64,000 bases of DNA from Halarcobacter sp. (GCF_963676935.1 NZ_OY781470.1:2328680-2392679); one strand, 5' to 3'. Positions 19,334 to 30,466 are shown, counted from the first letter of the stretch. A program made the numbers and translations. Notes: generated by a model from the letters alone, not told the origin.

Positions 19334-19993
19334 TTATTTTCTTGTATATTTTATCAATTGACCTTTGAAAGCTTTTTTCAAATACTCTTCAGTTTTTTTA
19401 GGCTTAAACTGAACAAAGTCAAATCCTAAAGTTTCCATACTCTTACTAAACTTTGAATGATTACCTCTACCTGGATCAGAAATTATAATTTCACATAACT
19501 TATTTGCGTGTTTATTTATAAAAGATGATAACTCTTCTATATGCCATCTTTCATATAAAATATCACTTCCAATAATTAAATCAAATTTCCCTAAAGAGTC
19601 ATCTTCATCACTCCAACTGGTTCTTTCAAATGGTATTTTATCTAAATTATTAAGATTTGTATTATCATTTAAAAAAGTTTCTACTTCAGGATGATAATCT
19701 GTAGCTGTTATATCTGCTTTTCTTTTATTTAATAGGTGACTTGAAAGCCCTATTCCACAACCAACCTCTAAGATTCTTTTACTTTTTATATCATAATCTT
19801 TCATATAATGAGCCAAGACACTTGATGCGGGCCAAACAACACCAAACAAAGACCAAGTAGCAGAAGATATTCCATATTCATTTAACTCTTGTTCATTATC
19901 ACTATCATACTCTTGTTTATCCCTAAGTGTTTTTAGATGTATATCCATTTTATCAAATTCATAAGTTTTATACTTTACACGAACTGTTGACAT
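19334..19993 (-). CDS. Class I SAM-dependent methyltransferase, METTL21/Methyltransf_16-like
   Basis: A 219-residue Rossmann methyltransferase. Motif I is ILEVGCGIGLSSHLL (about 95-109), followed by ITATDYHPEVETFL (acidic motif II) and the post-motif FDLIIGSDILYERWH (about 138-152), which resembles the D-x-x-Y segment of seven-beta-strand protein-lysine methyltransferases. The WP (VVWPASSVLAHYM) upstream of motif I is also typical of that group. A protein substrate is therefore likely but unproven. It is first in a run with the three small genes downstream and has its own spacer upstream. Confidence 0.75.
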   Translation of the reverse strand: MSTVRVKYKTYEFDKMDIHLKTLRDKQEYDSDNEQELNEYGISSATWSLFGVVWPASSVLAHYMKDYDIKSKRILEVGCGIGLSSHLLNKRKADITATDYHPEVETFLNDNTNLNNLDKIPFERTSWSDEDDSLGKFDLIIGSDILYERWHIEELSSFINKHANKLCEIIISDPGRGNHSKFSKSMETLGFDFVQFKPKKTEEYLKKAFKGQLIKYTRK

Positions 19994-20127
19994 TTTTAAT
20001 TCCTTTATTTATCTAATCAATAAATAAAGTCAAATTAGTCTTTGAAGATTAAAGAAAGCAGAAGATATTAATTAAAGTTTTTTTCATTATATACTTACTA
20101 ACTTAAAGTTCCTTGACTTTTTTTAAA

Positions 20128-20153
20128 TAAAGAAGAGGGGAAGCTCTTCTTTA
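20128..20153 (-). terminator. Terminator of the dCache chemoreceptor gene
   Basis: A perfect 10-bp inverted repeat, TAAAGAAGAG-GGGAAG-CTCTTCTTTA, that includes the chemoreceptor stop codon and runs into TTTATTT on the minus strand. Confidence 0.75.
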
Positions 20154-22274
20154 CTCTTTTCTAAACTTTTTAGTACTTACATTATCAATTATATTTTGTG
20201 CAATATTTGAAGTATCTATTGATATTTGATGTGTATGATTTGCAACATTTGCATTTTCTTGAGTTCTAGAATCAAGTTTTGCAACTGCATCATTTATCTG
20301 TTCAATACCTTGTTTTTGTTCATTTGAAGCACTTTCAATTTGAGAAATAAGTTCAGTTGTTTTATTGATATTTTCATTTAATAAACTATAACCATTAATC
20401 ATCTGGTCTGCATTTTTCTTACCTGTATTTGTTTTTACTGTTGCATTTTCAACTAACTCTTTAATCTCTTTTGCAGCTTCAGCAGATCTTGAAGCTAGAT
20501 TTCTAACCTCTTGTGCAACAACTGCAAAACCTTTCCCTGCTTCTCCTGCTGTAGCTGCTTCTACTGCTGCATTTAAAGAAAGTATATTTGTTTGGAATGC
20601 GATTTGGTCAATTACAGTAATTGATTCTGCAATAGCTGTTGTTTGTTCATTTATTTCATTCATAGATTCAACTGTAATTTTTGCTAATTTTTGACCATCA
20701 TTGATTGAAGAGAGTAAACTATTTGAATAATTTACCATTTTAGATATATTTTGAGTAGTCTCAATTATGGTTGATGTTATCTCTTCAAGTGAAGCAGATG
20801 TTTCTTCAAGTGAAGCTGCAGTTTCATTTGATGATTTATTTAAGATATTTACATTCTCTGAAAGTTGTTTTGCATTTTTTTCTAAAACTTGTCCTAAATT
20901 ATAATTTTCTTGTAACATTTTATTAATAATATCACATAAACTATTTAAGCCTTGAGATACTTTACCATTTGCATTAGGAACATTTTCTACAAAATTAAAT
21001 TTTGAATACTCTTCCAATGAACTTAATATTGTATTGATATCACTATTAACATTATTGCTAATTGTTTCAATCATATCATTTAATATATCTTTTAATTCAT
21101 TTAAAGATTTATTAGAAGATTGTTTTTCCACTTTTACATCTAATCTACCAGCTTGAATCTTATTTACTACATTTTTTACATCTTCTATTAAAACTCTATC
21201 TTTGTCAATATTTGTTTTTACACTTTCAATCTCTGTATCAATTTTTTTTGCCATATTTCCAAACTCATCATCTGTATTAATATTAAGTTTCGAAACATGG
21301 TTTGTATCACCTTTTAAATAAACAAAAAAACCATTAAGACCATCTTCAAGTGTTTTTAAAGGATTTAGAAGTTTTCTTAGTAAAAAATAGATCATTACTA
21401 AAATGATAATCAAAAGAGCTACATAAAGTACAATCTCTTTATAAATATCTTTTTTTATCTCTTTAAAGATAATATCTTTTTCAATTTCTACTACTAAATA
21501 CCAAGAGGAAAAAGGAACTTTACTATATGATACAAGTTTTGAAACTCCATTCTCTTCTGTTTCTGCAAACTTATCATTTTCTGTAGTTTTTATTTGTTTA
21601 AAAAGTTTACTTGGTTTTTTTAACAATTTTTTATCTTTATGAATTAAAACTGTCCCATCATTTGATAAAAGATAAGCTAATCCTGTTTCACCCACATCTA
21701 AATTTAATATCTCATTTACAACCGTATCTAAGAAAATATTTGCTCCAACAACACCTATTAATTTTCCATCAACCTTATAAGGAGCAAAAACTGTTATAAC
21801 TAGTTTTTTTGTTGTATTATCAACAAAAGGTTCAGTTACCCCTTTTCCTTTTATTTTTTTTGATTTTTTATACCAAGGTCTAAGTCTAGCATCATAATTC
21901 ATTGTTGCAATACTTTTTAAGGTACCATTAAATTTAATTAAATCTCCACTATCTTCTAATCCAAGATACATACTTGCGAAATTTCCTGATTTTTTTCCAA
22001 GCATCAATTGATCTACTAAAACTTTATTATCAATTGTTAAATTTTCATTTTTTATCATCTCAACAACTGAAGATACCACTTGCATTTTTGATTCTAAATA
22101 ATCATTTATAAACTTTGATGTTTCTTTTGCAACTGAAAGTTGATCGTGTTCAACTAAAGCATATTCTGCATCAAATTTATTTGATGTATTATAAAATCCC
22201 AATATTAGGAATGAACATGAAATACTTATAAATAAAAGTATTAAAAGTTTTGATTTTATACTAGACAGTTTCAT
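20151..22274 (-). CDS. Chemoreceptor with dCache_1 sensor
   Basis: A 707-residue methyl-accepting chemotaxis protein. It has TM1 (about 9-27), a periplasmic dCache_1 domain (about 35-275), TM2 (about 282-305), HAMP and the signalling hairpin with [20 protein letters not shown]. The sensor contains RLRPWYKKS ... [14 protein letters not shown] ... GVVGANI. This is close to the dCache_1 amino-acid-binding signature (R-x-WY ... Y-x-D ... T ... IT ... G-x-D), but the usual Tyr is Phe and the last Asp is Asn. An amino-acid ligand is therefore doubtful. It has no C-terminal pentapeptide. It stands alone between a methyltransferase and a sensor kinase. Confidence 0.93.
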   Translation of the reverse strand: MKLSSIKSKLLILLFISISCSFLILGFYNTSNKFDAEYALVEHDQLSVAKETSKFINDYLESKMQVVSSVVEMIKNENLTIDNKVLVDQLMLGKKSGNFASMYLGLEDSGDLIKFNGTLKSIATMNYDARLRPWYKKSKKIKGKGVTEPFVDNTTKKLVITVFAPYKVDGKLIGVVGANIFLDTVVNEILNLDVGETGLAYLLSNDGTVLIHKDKKLLKKPSKLFKQIKTTENDKFAETEENGVSKLVSYSKVPFSSWYLVVEIEKDIIFKEIKKDIYKEIVLYVALLIIILVMIYFLLRKLLNPLKTLEDGLNGFFVYLKGDTNHVSKLNINTDDEFGNMAKKIDTEIESVKTNIDKDRVLIEDVKNVVNKIQAGRLDVKVEKQSSNKSLNELKDILNDMIETISNNVNSDINTILSSLEEYSKFNFVENVPNANGKVSQGLNSLCDIINKMLQENYNLGQVLEKNAKQLSENVNILNKSSNETAASLEETSASLEEITSTIIETTQNISKMVNYSNSLLSSINDGQKLAKITVESMNEINEQTTAIAESITVIDQIAFQTNILSLNAAVEAATAGEAGKGFAVVAQEVRNLASRSAEAAKEIKELVENATVKTNTGKKNADQMINGYSLLNENINKTTELISQIESASNEQKQGIEQINDAVAKLDSRTQENANVANHTHQISIDTSNIAQNIIDNVSTKKFRKE

Positions 22275-22464
22275 CAGTTCCCCTTTTTAAATATTCATAA
22301 TTAATGATATATTATTAAAATGTCAGAAATATGTCAAAACTTAAAAATATGTAAAGTTATTGCTTGTTAATTATATTTTCAAAAAAAGTGATAATAAAAG
22401 TGACACCTTTTATATTTAAAGTTGCTAAATTAAAGTTACTTGGCTTTTAAATAATTTACTCTAA

Positions 22465-25215
22465 TCAACTTTTAAATCTAACTATAAATGCAGCTCCACA
22501 ATATTTTTCTCCTTCATATATAAACTCTTCATTTTTAACTTCAATTATTCCGTGATGTCTTTCCCTAATAATCTTATCACTCATCGATAATCCAAGTCCC
22601 GTTCCAACCGATTGATGTTTTGTAGTAAAATAAGGTTCAAATACTCTATTTATTATATTTTTATTTATACCACCACCATTATCTAAAATTTTAATCTCTA
22701 AAATATTTCCATTTGTCCTTTTAGTAGATAAAAAAAGATATCTTTTTGAATCATTTTGATTTAACTCTTTTAACTTGTCTTTTGCATTATTAATAATATT
22801 TATAAAGGCTTGACTTAATTCATTTTTATTTCCTTTTATAATCAAATCATCTTCAAACTCTTTTATAACCTCAATATAGTTTCCTTTTACTGCAGCTAAT
22901 GTTAAAACTAATGCACTATTTAATGCATCTTTTACACTTACTGGTTGCTTATGAATATCCACTTTTATAAAATTTCTAAAATCATCAATAGTTTTAGATA
23001 AGTATTCTGCTTGTTCTATAATTTGTTCAGAAAAATTTTGAATCTCTTCATTTTTTATCTCTTGTTCTAAATCAATTTTTAATGCCATTCCACTGGCACT
23101 AGTAGTTATTATACTTAAAGGTTGTCTCCATTGGTGAGCAATATTCCCTATCATTTCCCCCATAGATGCTAATTTAGATTGAGACTCCAATAACTTGATT
23201 GAAGTAACATCTTTTGCAGTAATTAATATCCTATTTTTATCTGATAATAAAGTTAGAGAAAGATTGATAGAAATTTTCTTATTATCTTTTCCTATAAATG
23301 TTTTTTCGAAATTATCAAAATGACCCTTTTTTAAAACTTTTTTAAATATTCTTCTCATATTATCTTTTTGATTATCAATAACAAAGTCTAAAAAGTTTTT
23401 TTGTAATAATTCATTTTTGGGATAAGCTAAAATATTTAAATATGCCAAATTTAAATCTAAAATATTTAAGTCTAAATCTAAAATAGCAATACCATCTTTG
23501 CTATATCTAAATATAGCCTCAAACTCCTCTTTTTGTTTTCTTAATTGTTTTCGTGATTTTGATAATAAAAAATTGATACTTTTTATCTCTTTATTTGTCC
23601 TTTTTAAAACTAAATATCTCCAAACTCCTAAGGCTATTAATAATAACATTGCTGCTAAAATCTTAAATACAAAATTATAATTAAAAACTTTTTCAACTTT
23701 TACTGCTGTCCAACTATTAACTATAGAATTCAATTTTGTAGGAGAAACCATTTTTATAGTTTTTTGTAATATTGAAGCTAAAACTTCATCACCTTTTTGT
23801 GAGGCTATACTTATTTGCAATGGTTTAACTAATCTTCCAATTATCTTTAAACCATCATAAGATTGTTTTGCAATTTGAAATTTAGCTATAGGATATAAAG
23901 TCAAATAGATATAAACTTTTCCATTTTTTACCAAATCCAAACCCTCTTCTACACTATCTACTGGAATAATTTCTATAGAGGGATATTTTTCTTTTAACTC
24001 TTTTATCAAAGAAGTATAAGCTACCACTGATATTTTTTTACCTTCTAGTTCAGATAAATCTGAAAAAAACTTTTTATCTGATTTACCTACAGCAACATAT
24101 GGTATTTCTAAAAAAGGTTGAGTCAATTTAAAATCTTCACTATTTTTTTCTGAATACTCAACAGAAGGGAGAAAATCACATCTTTTTTCTTTCAAATTAT
24201 TAAAAGTCTCTTTGAAATTTTTACTTTCAACAATTTCAAAACTTAAATTTGTATTATTTTTTATCTCCTTTAAAATATCTGAAACTATACCTGTAGCTTT
24301 ACCATCTTTAATATCACTAAAAGTTGTTAACCCAGGGAGTATACACATTTTTATTTTTTCTCTTGTATCTAAATAGTTTTGTTCATTAATTGTAAAAATC
24401 AATTGTGAATCTTTTTTTGTACCAAACCATTTTTCTTGTATTTTTTCCAATGTTTTAATATCTAAATTTATATATGCTTTATTTAATATAGAGATTAATA
24501 TTGATTCTTCTTTTAATGCTGCGAAATAGTACTTATCTAATTCTTTTTCATCATTTTGTATTATCTGATTTGAGATTTTTAAATTAGAATACCCATATTT
24601 CTTCATATAGTAATTTGCAATATTTCTATCATTTAATACTACGTCAACCTCCCCCATAGAAAGAGCATTAAGCTTTTGTTTTAAATCTTTAAAATATACT
24701 TTTTTTATTTTTGGATATTTATTTAAAAATAACTCTTCCAACCAACCTTTAGATACAGCTACTTTTTTGCCAAATAGATCCTCTACTTTTTTTATATGTT
24801 CACTATTTTTTCTAATTATATATGCATTTTCTCCAACTAAATAAGCATAAGAAAAATCAAAAAATTTTTCTCTTTTTTTATTTTTATATATTGTATGCAT
24901 TAAATCAATTTCTCCACTATGCAAACTTTCTATAAGCTTTGTCCATGACATAGTTTTGTATTCAACTTTTAAACCTAAACTTTTGGCTAAAATATTCAAT
25001 AAATCTATAGAGTATCCTGCAGGAACTCCTGATACTACAAAATCCATAGGCTCATAATTAAATTCATTAGAAGCAATAATTGTTTTTTTATTTTTTATAT
25101 AATTTATTTCACTATTAGTTAAAAATTTTTTTACATTAGGATCTATTTTAGTATATATATCATTTGAGAAAAGCAATGTAGTGCAAAGTGATAAAATTAA
25201 TATAATTTTATTCAT
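22465..25215 (-). CDS. Hybrid-sensor histidine kinase with two periplasmic SBP_bac_3 domains
   Basis: A 916-residue sensor kinase. It has a signal peptide (KIILILSLCTTLLFS), a first type 3 solute-binding domain (about 40-265), a second one (about 285-505), a transmembrane helix (about 520-540, ILAAMLLLIALGVWRYLVL), a PAS domain (about 570-680), HisKA with the phospho-accepting histidine in NIAHQWRQPLS, and HATPase with LDNGGGINKNI and GTGLGLSMS. The BvgS-like tandem Venus-flytrap design implies sensing of small ligands such as amino acids. No receiver domain is attached and no response regulator is next to it, so it is an orphan kinase here. RBS GAGGAT precedes the ATG. Confidence 0.92.
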   Translation of the reverse strand: MNKIILILSLCTTLLFSNDIYTKIDPNVKKFLTNSEINYIKNKKTIIASNEFNYEPMDFVVSGVPAGYSIDLLNILAKSLGLKVEYKTMSWTKLIESLHSGEIDLMHTIYKNKKREKFFDFSYAYLVGENAYIIRKNSEHIKKVEDLFGKKVAVSKGWLEELFLNKYPKIKKVYFKDLKQKLNALSMGEVDVVLNDRNIANYYMKKYGYSNLKISNQIIQNDEKELDKYYFAALKEESILISILNKAYINLDIKTLEKIQEKWFGTKKDSQLIFTINEQNYLDTREKIKMCILPGLTTFSDIKDGKATGIVSDILKEIKNNTNLSFEIVESKNFKETFNNLKEKRCDFLPSVEYSEKNSEDFKLTQPFLEIPYVAVGKSDKKFFSDLSELEGKKISVVAYTSLIKELKEKYPSIEIIPVDSVEEGLDLVKNGKVYIYLTLYPIAKFQIAKQSYDGLKIIGRLVKPLQISIASQKGDEVLASILQKTIKMVSPTKLNSIVNSWTAVKVEKVFNYNFVFKILAAMLLLIALGVWRYLVLKRTNKEIKSINFLLSKSRKQLRKQKEEFEAIFRYSKDGIAILDLDLNILDLNLAYLNILAYPKNELLQKNFLDFVIDNQKDNMRRIFKKVLKKGHFDNFEKTFIGKDNKKISINLSLTLLSDKNRILITAKDVTSIKLLESQSKLASMGEMIGNIAHQWRQPLSIITTSASGMALKIDLEQEIKNEEIQNFSEQIIEQAEYLSKTIDDFRNFIKVDIHKQPVSVKDALNSALVLTLAAVKGNYIEVIKEFEDDLIIKGNKNELSQAFINIINNAKDKLKELNQNDSKRYLFLSTKRTNGNILEIKILDNGGGINKNIINRVFEPYFTTKHQSVGTGLGLSMSDKIIRERHHGIIEVKNEEFIYEGEKYCGAAFIVRFKS

Positions 25216-25381
25216 GACATATCCTCAATTTTAATTATAAAAAATAACTTTTATAATGGCTTTAATTATAATTTTACAATACAATACTTATCTAACAATT
25301 AAGCAAAAAAACTAATTGATATACTCTCTCTTATAAAAATAGAAGTAGTTTTTATATAAAATTCCCAAACAAAGGCTAAAT

Positions 25382-26134
25382 ATGATAAATCTAAATTATA
25401 AACTATTGGGTAAAGGTGAAAAAAAAGTTTTATTTTTACATGAATTAATGGGAGATTGTAGAAATTATGAACCAATATTTCCTTTTTTAGATAAAGAAAA
25501 TTTTACATATATTTTTGTAGACCTTAGAGGTTATGGTTTATCAAAGGAGATAAAAGGTGATTATAACTTAGAAGAGGCTTCAACTGATATTAAAAATTTA
25601 ATATCAAAATTGAGTTTTGATGAAGTAATACTTGTAGCACACTCTATGTCAACTATGATAGCTCAAAGAGTAGCACTTATTGAAGCAAAAGTAAGAAAAC
25701 TGATTTTAACCACTCCAATATCTGCTTCAGGTATAAAAGTTCCTGAGATACAGAAAAAAAGTTTAATTAGAAAAATGGTTGAAAATAAAAGAGCAATTGA
25801 ACAAATAGTTAGAAGTTCAAGTAGAAGATATAATCAAACTTGGATTAACTATAGAATTGATATGGGATATAGTTCATCACTACCTGAAGCAAGAGTATCA
25901 TATATGAATATGTATCTAAACACTACAGATTTTGAAAATGATATAAATGAGGAAATAGAAGTTAATATAATAATTGGGAAAAATGATTCTGCAGTTTTTG
26001 CAAAAAATGAAACAAAAAAGAACTTTTCTAAATATAAAAATGTAAGTATTATTGAATGTCAAGAAGCTGGACACTATCCTATGATAGAATGCCCTATATT
26101 CTATGCAACTCAAATAGAAAAATTTTGTAAATAA
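25382..26134 (+). CDS. Alpha/beta hydrolase
   Basis: A 250-residue soluble hydrolase. The nucleophile elbow is VAHSMST (Ser near residue 88), the oxyanion segment FLHELMGD follows strand 3, the acid is probably in IIGKNDSAVF, and the catalytic histidine is in EAGHYPMIECP near the C-terminus. The substrate is unknown; it resembles small esterase/haloperoxidase-type members. The His of the usual HG motif is followed by Glu (HEL), not Gly. AAAGG precedes the ATG. It opens a plus-strand run with the MFS transporter 94 bp downstream. Confidence 0.85.
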   Translation: MINLNYKLLGKGEKKVLFLHELMGDCRNYEPIFPFLDKENFTYIFVDLRGYGLSKEIKGDYNLEEASTDIKNLISKLSFDEVILVAHSMSTMIAQRVALIEAKVRKLILTTPISASGIKVPEIQKKSLIRKMVENKRAIEQIVRSSSRRYNQTWINYRIDMGYSSSLPEARVSYMNMYLNTTDFENDINEEIEVNIIIGKNDSAVFAKNETKKNFSKYKNVSIIECQEAGHYPMIECPIFYATQIEKFCK

Positions 26135-26227
26135 ATTATCAATCTTTTTTTAAGTAAAAGGTAAACTTTTTTTACTAAAATTCCAAAATAGTTGTATATG
26201 CTATTAATTTAAAAACAAAGAGACTTT

Positions 26228-27373
26228 ATGACAAAACAACTTTTTCCCTTAGCCTTAGGTGGTTTAGGGATAGGTACAACCGAGTTTGTTATTATGGGCT
26301 TACTACCCGATATTGCAAATAACCTTGATATTACTATCCCTTCAGCAGGGCATCTTATCTCCTCTTATGCTTTTGGAGTAGTTATTGGTGCACCAGTTCT
26401 TGTGGCTTTAAGTGCAAAATTCCCACCAAAAAATATTTTAATTGCACTTATGATACTTTTTACAATATTTAATTTTTTATCTACTATTGCCCCAGACTAT
26501 TACACATTAATGATATCTAGATTTTTAAGTGGTTTACCCCATGGTGCATTTTTTGGAGTGGGAACTGTAGTTGCTTCTAAACTTGCTAAAGAGGGGAAAT
26601 CTGCACAAGCTATAGCATCCATGTTTACAGGACTTACATTAGCAAATTTAGTAATGGTTCCAATAGTTACTTTTATAGGACATCATCTCCATTGGAGATA
26701 TGCTTTTGGTATTGTTTCACTTATTGGTATTATTACAATAATTTTTATATATAAATGGCTTCCAAAACAAAAACCTTTAAGGACAGTTACATTTAAAGAG
26801 GAATTAGAGTTTTTCAAAACAATAAAAGCTTGGCATATTTTAACTATAGTTTCAATTGGTTTTGGTGGTCTTTTTGCTTGGTTTAGTTATATTGCACCAC
26901 TATTAATTCATGTATCAAATTTCGATGAATCAAGTGTTTCTTACCTTATGATAGTTGCTGGTGCAGGTATGGTAGTGGGAAATATTTTTGGAGGATATTT
27001 AGCGGATAAAAGAAATCCGATTATAGCTTGTATTATATTACTTTCTATGATGGTAACATCTTTGATATTAGTATTTTTGCTTTCAGATAGTAAAATAATA
27101 TCAATAATCTTAACATTTATATGTGGAGCTTTAGCTATGTCTATGAGTTCACCTATAAATATGATTATGTTAAAAAGTGCAAAACACTCAAAGATGCTTG
27201 GATCTGCATTTTTACAAGCTGCTTTTAATGTGTCAAATACTTTAGGTGCTTTTTTTGGTGGGATACCTTTAGTTTTAGGATTTAGTTATAGCTCTCCTTC
27301 ACTAGTAGGAGCAGGAATGGCAACTTTTGGTGTTGTACTTTGTATTTTGTTTTTTAGGAAATATAAAATTTAA
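26228..27373 (+). CDS. MFS efflux transporter, AraJ-like (DHA1)
   Basis: A 381-residue membrane protein with about 12 hydrophobic helices. The N-terminus LALGGLGIGTTEFVIMGLLPDIA and the loop ISRFLSGLPHGAFFGVG (motif B/C region, split here) match the AraJ/YdhP branch of the DHA1 drug and sugar efflux family. The substrate is unknown. The stop overlaps the start of the next gene (TAATG), so the two are translationally coupled. Confidence 0.85.
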   Translation: MTKQLFPLALGGLGIGTTEFVIMGLLPDIANNLDITIPSAGHLISSYAFGVVIGAPVLVALSAKFPPKNILIALMILFTIFNFLSTIAPDYYTLMISRFLSGLPHGAFFGVGTVVASKLAKEGKSAQAIASMFTGLTLANLVMVPIVTFIGHHLHWRYAFGIVSLIGIITIIFIYKWLPKQKPLRTVTFKEELEFFKTIKAWHILTIVSIGFGGLFAWFSYIAPLLIHVSNFDESSVSYLMIVAGAGMVVGNIFGGYLADKRNPIIACIILLSMMVTSLILVFLLSDSKIISIILTFICGALAMSMSSPINMIMLKSAKHSKMLGSAFLQAAFNVSNTLGAFFGGIPLVLGFSYSSPSLVGAGMATFGVVLCILFFRKYKI

Positions 27374-28371
27374 TGAAGTTAAGAGTAGGAACATTTAATC
27401 TTTTTCAATTTTGTGCACCACCATATTCATGGTATATAAAAAAAGATAAATTCAATGAAAATGAGTGGAAAAAGAAAAAAGAATGGATTAAAAATACTTT
27501 ACTTGAGATGAATTGTGATATTGTAGGTTTTCAAGAAGTTTTTTCCCAAGAAGAGCTTGAAAGTCTAGTTAAAGAGGTAGGATTTAATCATTTTATTACA
27601 GTTGACAAACCAAAAATCCAAAACAATAAAAAAGTATTTATTTCAACTACTCTAGCTTTGGCTTCAAAGTATCCAATAAAAGAGATACAAAAAGTCAAAC
27701 CTCATGGTCAAAGTATTTTAAAATATAAATTTGAAGGTCATTTTCGTTTTTCAAGACTCCCAATAAAAGCTTTAATCGAACTACCTAATAAAAAAGAAGT
27801 AACAATTTATGTAAATCATTTTAAATCAAATAGATTAAATGAGTTTGAATATATATTTAATAAAAATACAACACTAAAAGAGAAAAAACAAAAAGTTTTA
27901 GAAGCTTTAAAAAATAAATATTCTCCTGCACTAAAACAAAGATTATGTGAGACTTCATCTTTGTATTATGATTTTAGAAAAACAAAAACACCTATTATTT
28001 GTATGTGTGATTTAAATGATAAAGAGTATTCTTTATCAATAGATGTTTTAACAAACAATGCCTACCATCAAGATTTAGATAAAGATTACAATCTTCTTTT
28101 TGACGCCTTTTATTTATGTGATAAAAAACCTTATAATCCTCATCCAGAAAAAAAAATTGAAAGAACTCCTACAAGTTATTTTCAATCAATAGGAAATGTG
28201 ATTGATTATATCTTTGTTTCAAAAGAGTTTAACAAAAGATCAAAAAGTTACTTTGCTAAAATCTCTTCTTATGAGGTTTTTGATAAGCATTTAAAAGACA
28301 ATAAAAATGGCTCTTTATTACAAAGTGACCATGCTCAAATTGTTTGCGAAATAGAGTTTTTTCAAAAATAA
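27373..28371 (+). CDS. Endonuclease/exonuclease/phosphatase-fold protein
   Basis: A 332-residue protein of the EEP (DNase I-like) superfamily. Visible elements are RVGTFNLFQFCAP at the N-terminus, DIVGFQEVF (metal-binding Glu), VNHFKSN (catalytic His), MCDLNDKEYS (D-x-N), NVIDYIFVS and the terminal SDHAQIVCEI (catalytic D-H). All catalytic motifs are intact. There is no signal peptide, so it is probably cytoplasmic. The substrate could be a nucleic acid or a phosphoester. It is coupled to the MFS gene. Confidence 0.85.
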   Translation: MKLRVGTFNLFQFCAPPYSWYIKKDKFNENEWKKKKEWIKNTLLEMNCDIVGFQEVFSQEELESLVKEVGFNHFITVDKPKIQNNKKVFISTTLALASKYPIKEIQKVKPHGQSILKYKFEGHFRFSRLPIKALIELPNKKEVTIYVNHFKSNRLNEFEYIFNKNTTLKEKKQKVLEALKNKYSPALKQRLCETSSLYYDFRKTKTPIICMCDLNDKEYSLSIDVLTNNAYHQDLDKDYNLLFDAFYLCDKKPYNPHPEKKIERTPTSYFQSIGNVIDYIFVSKEFNKRSKSYFAKISSYEVFDKHLKDNKNGSLLQSDHAQIVCEIEFFQK

Positions 28372-28472
28372 AGAGAAATTGTTCTAAAAATACATAAGTA
28401 AATCAAAACTTTATTATCAATTTATCTATTCTTAATTAAACTATCCTTTAAAACTTAAGTTCAAGGATATTT

Positions 28473-29444
28473 ATGAGATTTATATTATTAATTCTATTTA
28501 TTTTGACATCAATAAATGCACACTCTTTCAAAGACTTATATAATAGAGATGTAAATATAAAGCAAAATAAAAAAATAGTTTGTATTGGTCCTGGGACTTT
28601 AAGATTCATCACTTATTTAAATTTAGAAAAAAATCTAGTGGGTATAGAAAAAAGAGAATTAAAATTTAATAAAAACTCAACTTATACGCAATACCTAGAT
28701 AAAGAATTCATAAAAAGTTTACCAATAATTGGACAAGGTGGTCCTGGCAAAATGCCAAACTTAGAAGCTCTTATTACTTTAAAACCTGATATAATCTTTG
28801 CAACTTTTTTATCAAAAGAGCAAATAAACTTAATAGAATCAAAAACAAAAATACCAGTAGTTGCCCTTAGCTATGGACAAACTTTAAAAAATGAAAAAAA
28901 GCTTGACTTTATAAAAAACTCTTTAAACTTAATATCAAAGATTATGAAAAAAGAAAAGAGATTTCAAGAGTTAGAAACATTTATGCAAAAGGAAGAAAAA
29001 AATATTTCAAAATTAAAAGTAGATGATAAACTTATGTATGTTGGAGGAGTAGCTTTTAAAGGAATTCAAGGAATTACAAGTACAGATAGCGACTATCCAG
29101 CATTTGAACTATTAAATATAAAAAACCATGTTTTAAAGAACCATAAAGGACATGCGTTTATAAATATTGAAACACTTTTAACTTATAATCCAGAGATTAT
29201 ATTTTTTGATAAATTAAGTAAAAAAATCATAAATGAAGAGATAGAAAAAAACAAAGTAATATTCAATAACATCAATGCTTTTAAAAACAAAAAAGTTTAT
29301 TGGCTAAATCCAAGTAATTTTTATAATATAAATGTTGAAAACATCTATATAAACTCATATCTTATAGCATCTAAATTTGGCTATGATAATAATATGGAAA
29401 ACATTAAAACAAGAGTACACAAAGCTTTTTTTACAAAAGAATAA
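28473..29444 (+). CDS. Periplasmic metal/siderophore-binding protein (FecB/BtuF type)
   Basis: A 323-residue ABC importer binding protein with signal peptide (RFILLILFILTSINAHS, cleavage after about residue 17). It has the class III fold blocks KIVCIGPGTLRFITYLN, LPIIGQGGPGKMPNLEALI and LKPDIIFATFLS. It is the first gene of a four-gene plus-strand operon with permease, ATPase and DUF364 protein. Family members bind ferric siderophores, haem, cobalamin or, in some Helicobacter systems, nickel chelates. Which one applies here cannot be read from the sequence. No convincing Fur box was found in the 101-bp upstream spacer. Confidence 0.85.
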   Translation: MRFILLILFILTSINAHSFKDLYNRDVNIKQNKKIVCIGPGTLRFITYLNLEKNLVGIEKRELKFNKNSTYTQYLDKEFIKSLPIIGQGGPGKMPNLEALITLKPDIIFATFLSKEQINLIESKTKIPVVALSYGQTLKNEKKLDFIKNSLNLISKIMKKEKRFQELETFMQKEEKNISKLKVDDKLMYVGGVAFKGIQGITSTDSDYPAFELLNIKNHVLKNHKGHAFINIETLLTYNPEIIFFDKLSKKIINEEIEKNKVIFNNINAFKNKKVYWLNPSNFYNINVENIYINSYLIASKFGYDNNMENIKTRVHKAFFTKE

Positions 29445-29449
29445 AATAG

Positions 29450-30466
29450 ATGTACAGTAAAAAACTTTACTCAAAAGAAAAGCTTTTAATTATCAGTTTT
29501 TTTGTTTTTATAACTTTAGTTTTAATTTGGATATCTTTAATTAGTGGGAATAATGGGATTGCCTTTGAAGATACCTTTAAAATCTTTAATCAAGAAGGAA
29601 CTTTTTCAATAATTTTTCAAAAAATAAGAGTACCTAGAACTTTAGCTGCTTTTTTTGTGGGAGCAGCCCTTGGCCTATCAGGAGCAATGATGCAAGCAGT
29701 TTTAAAAAACCCTTTAGCATCTCCATTCACCTTAGGTATTTCACAAGCAAGTGCTTTCGGGGCTAGTTTTGCAATTATTGTTTTACAAGCTTATTCAAGT
29801 ACAACATCCTATGAAGCAGGTTTTATAACTGCACTTTTTGCTTTTCTAACTAGTATGATAAGTACACTTTTAATAATCTCTTTAGGTAAAAAAGGGAATA
29901 TGAGTCCTGAGTCTTTGATTTTATTTGGAGTTGCTATAGGAGCATTTTTTTCAGCATTTACAATGTTACTTCAATATTTTGCAGAAGATACAGATGCAGC
30001 TGCAACTCTATTTTGGACATTTGGAGATTTATCAAAGGCAAATAATTCCTCTATCTTTTTAATATCAACTGTTTTAATTCTTTCACTTTTATTTTATTTT
30101 AAAATATTTTGGAAATTTGATGCATTAATGCTTGGTGAGGACAGTGCGAAATCATTAGGTATAAATACTAGTAAACTTAGATTTTCATCTATGATTATTG
30201 CATCACTTTTGAGTGCAGTTTCTGTTTGTTTTTTTGGAATCATTGGATTTATAGGATTAATTGCTCCACATATTGTAAGACTTTTAATTGGAAATTCCCA
30301 CAAATTTATTTTACCACTATCAGCATTATCTGGTGGAATTTTATTATTACTTGCTGATATAGTTTCAAGAACAGTTTTGCTTCCAGTTATAATTCCAGTT
30401 GGGATAATAACTTCAATGATTGGGGCTCCTTTATTTTTATACTTTTTATATGTGAGAAGAACATGA
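29450..30466 (+). CDS. FecCD-family ABC importer permease
   Basis: A 338-residue inner-membrane permease with about 9-10 helices. Family blocks: RVPRTLAAFFVGAALGLSGAMMQ (split for naming), KNPLASPFTLGISQASAFGA, SLLSAVSVCFFGIIGFIGLIAPHI (split) and the terminal GAPLFLYFLYVRR. It forms the translocation path with the ATPase encoded next, whose start overlaps this stop by 4 bp. One subunit gene implies a homodimeric permease, as in BtuC. Confidence 0.93.
   Translation: MYSKKLYSKEKLLIISFFVFITLVLIWISLISGNNGIAFEDTFKIFNQEGTFSIIFQKIRVPRTLAAFFVGAALGLSGAMMQAVLKNPLASPFTLGISQASAFGASFAIIVLQAYSSTTSYEAGFITALFAFLTSMISTLLIISLGKKGNMSPESLILFGVAIGAFFSAFTMLLQYFAEDTDAAATLFWTFGDLSKANNSSIFLISTVLILSLLFYFKIFWKFDALMLGEDSAKSLGINTSKLRFSSMIIASLLSAVSVCFFGIIGFIGLIAPHIVRLLIGNSHKFILPLSALSGGILLLLADIVSRTVLLPVIIPVGIITSMIGAPLFLYFLYVRRT

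Noticed and set aside
28372-28472. Fur box upstream of the metal ABC operon
   Set aside because: AT-rich words resemble Fur half-sites (TTATCAATTTAT) but no convincing dyad; background composition would produce these often.
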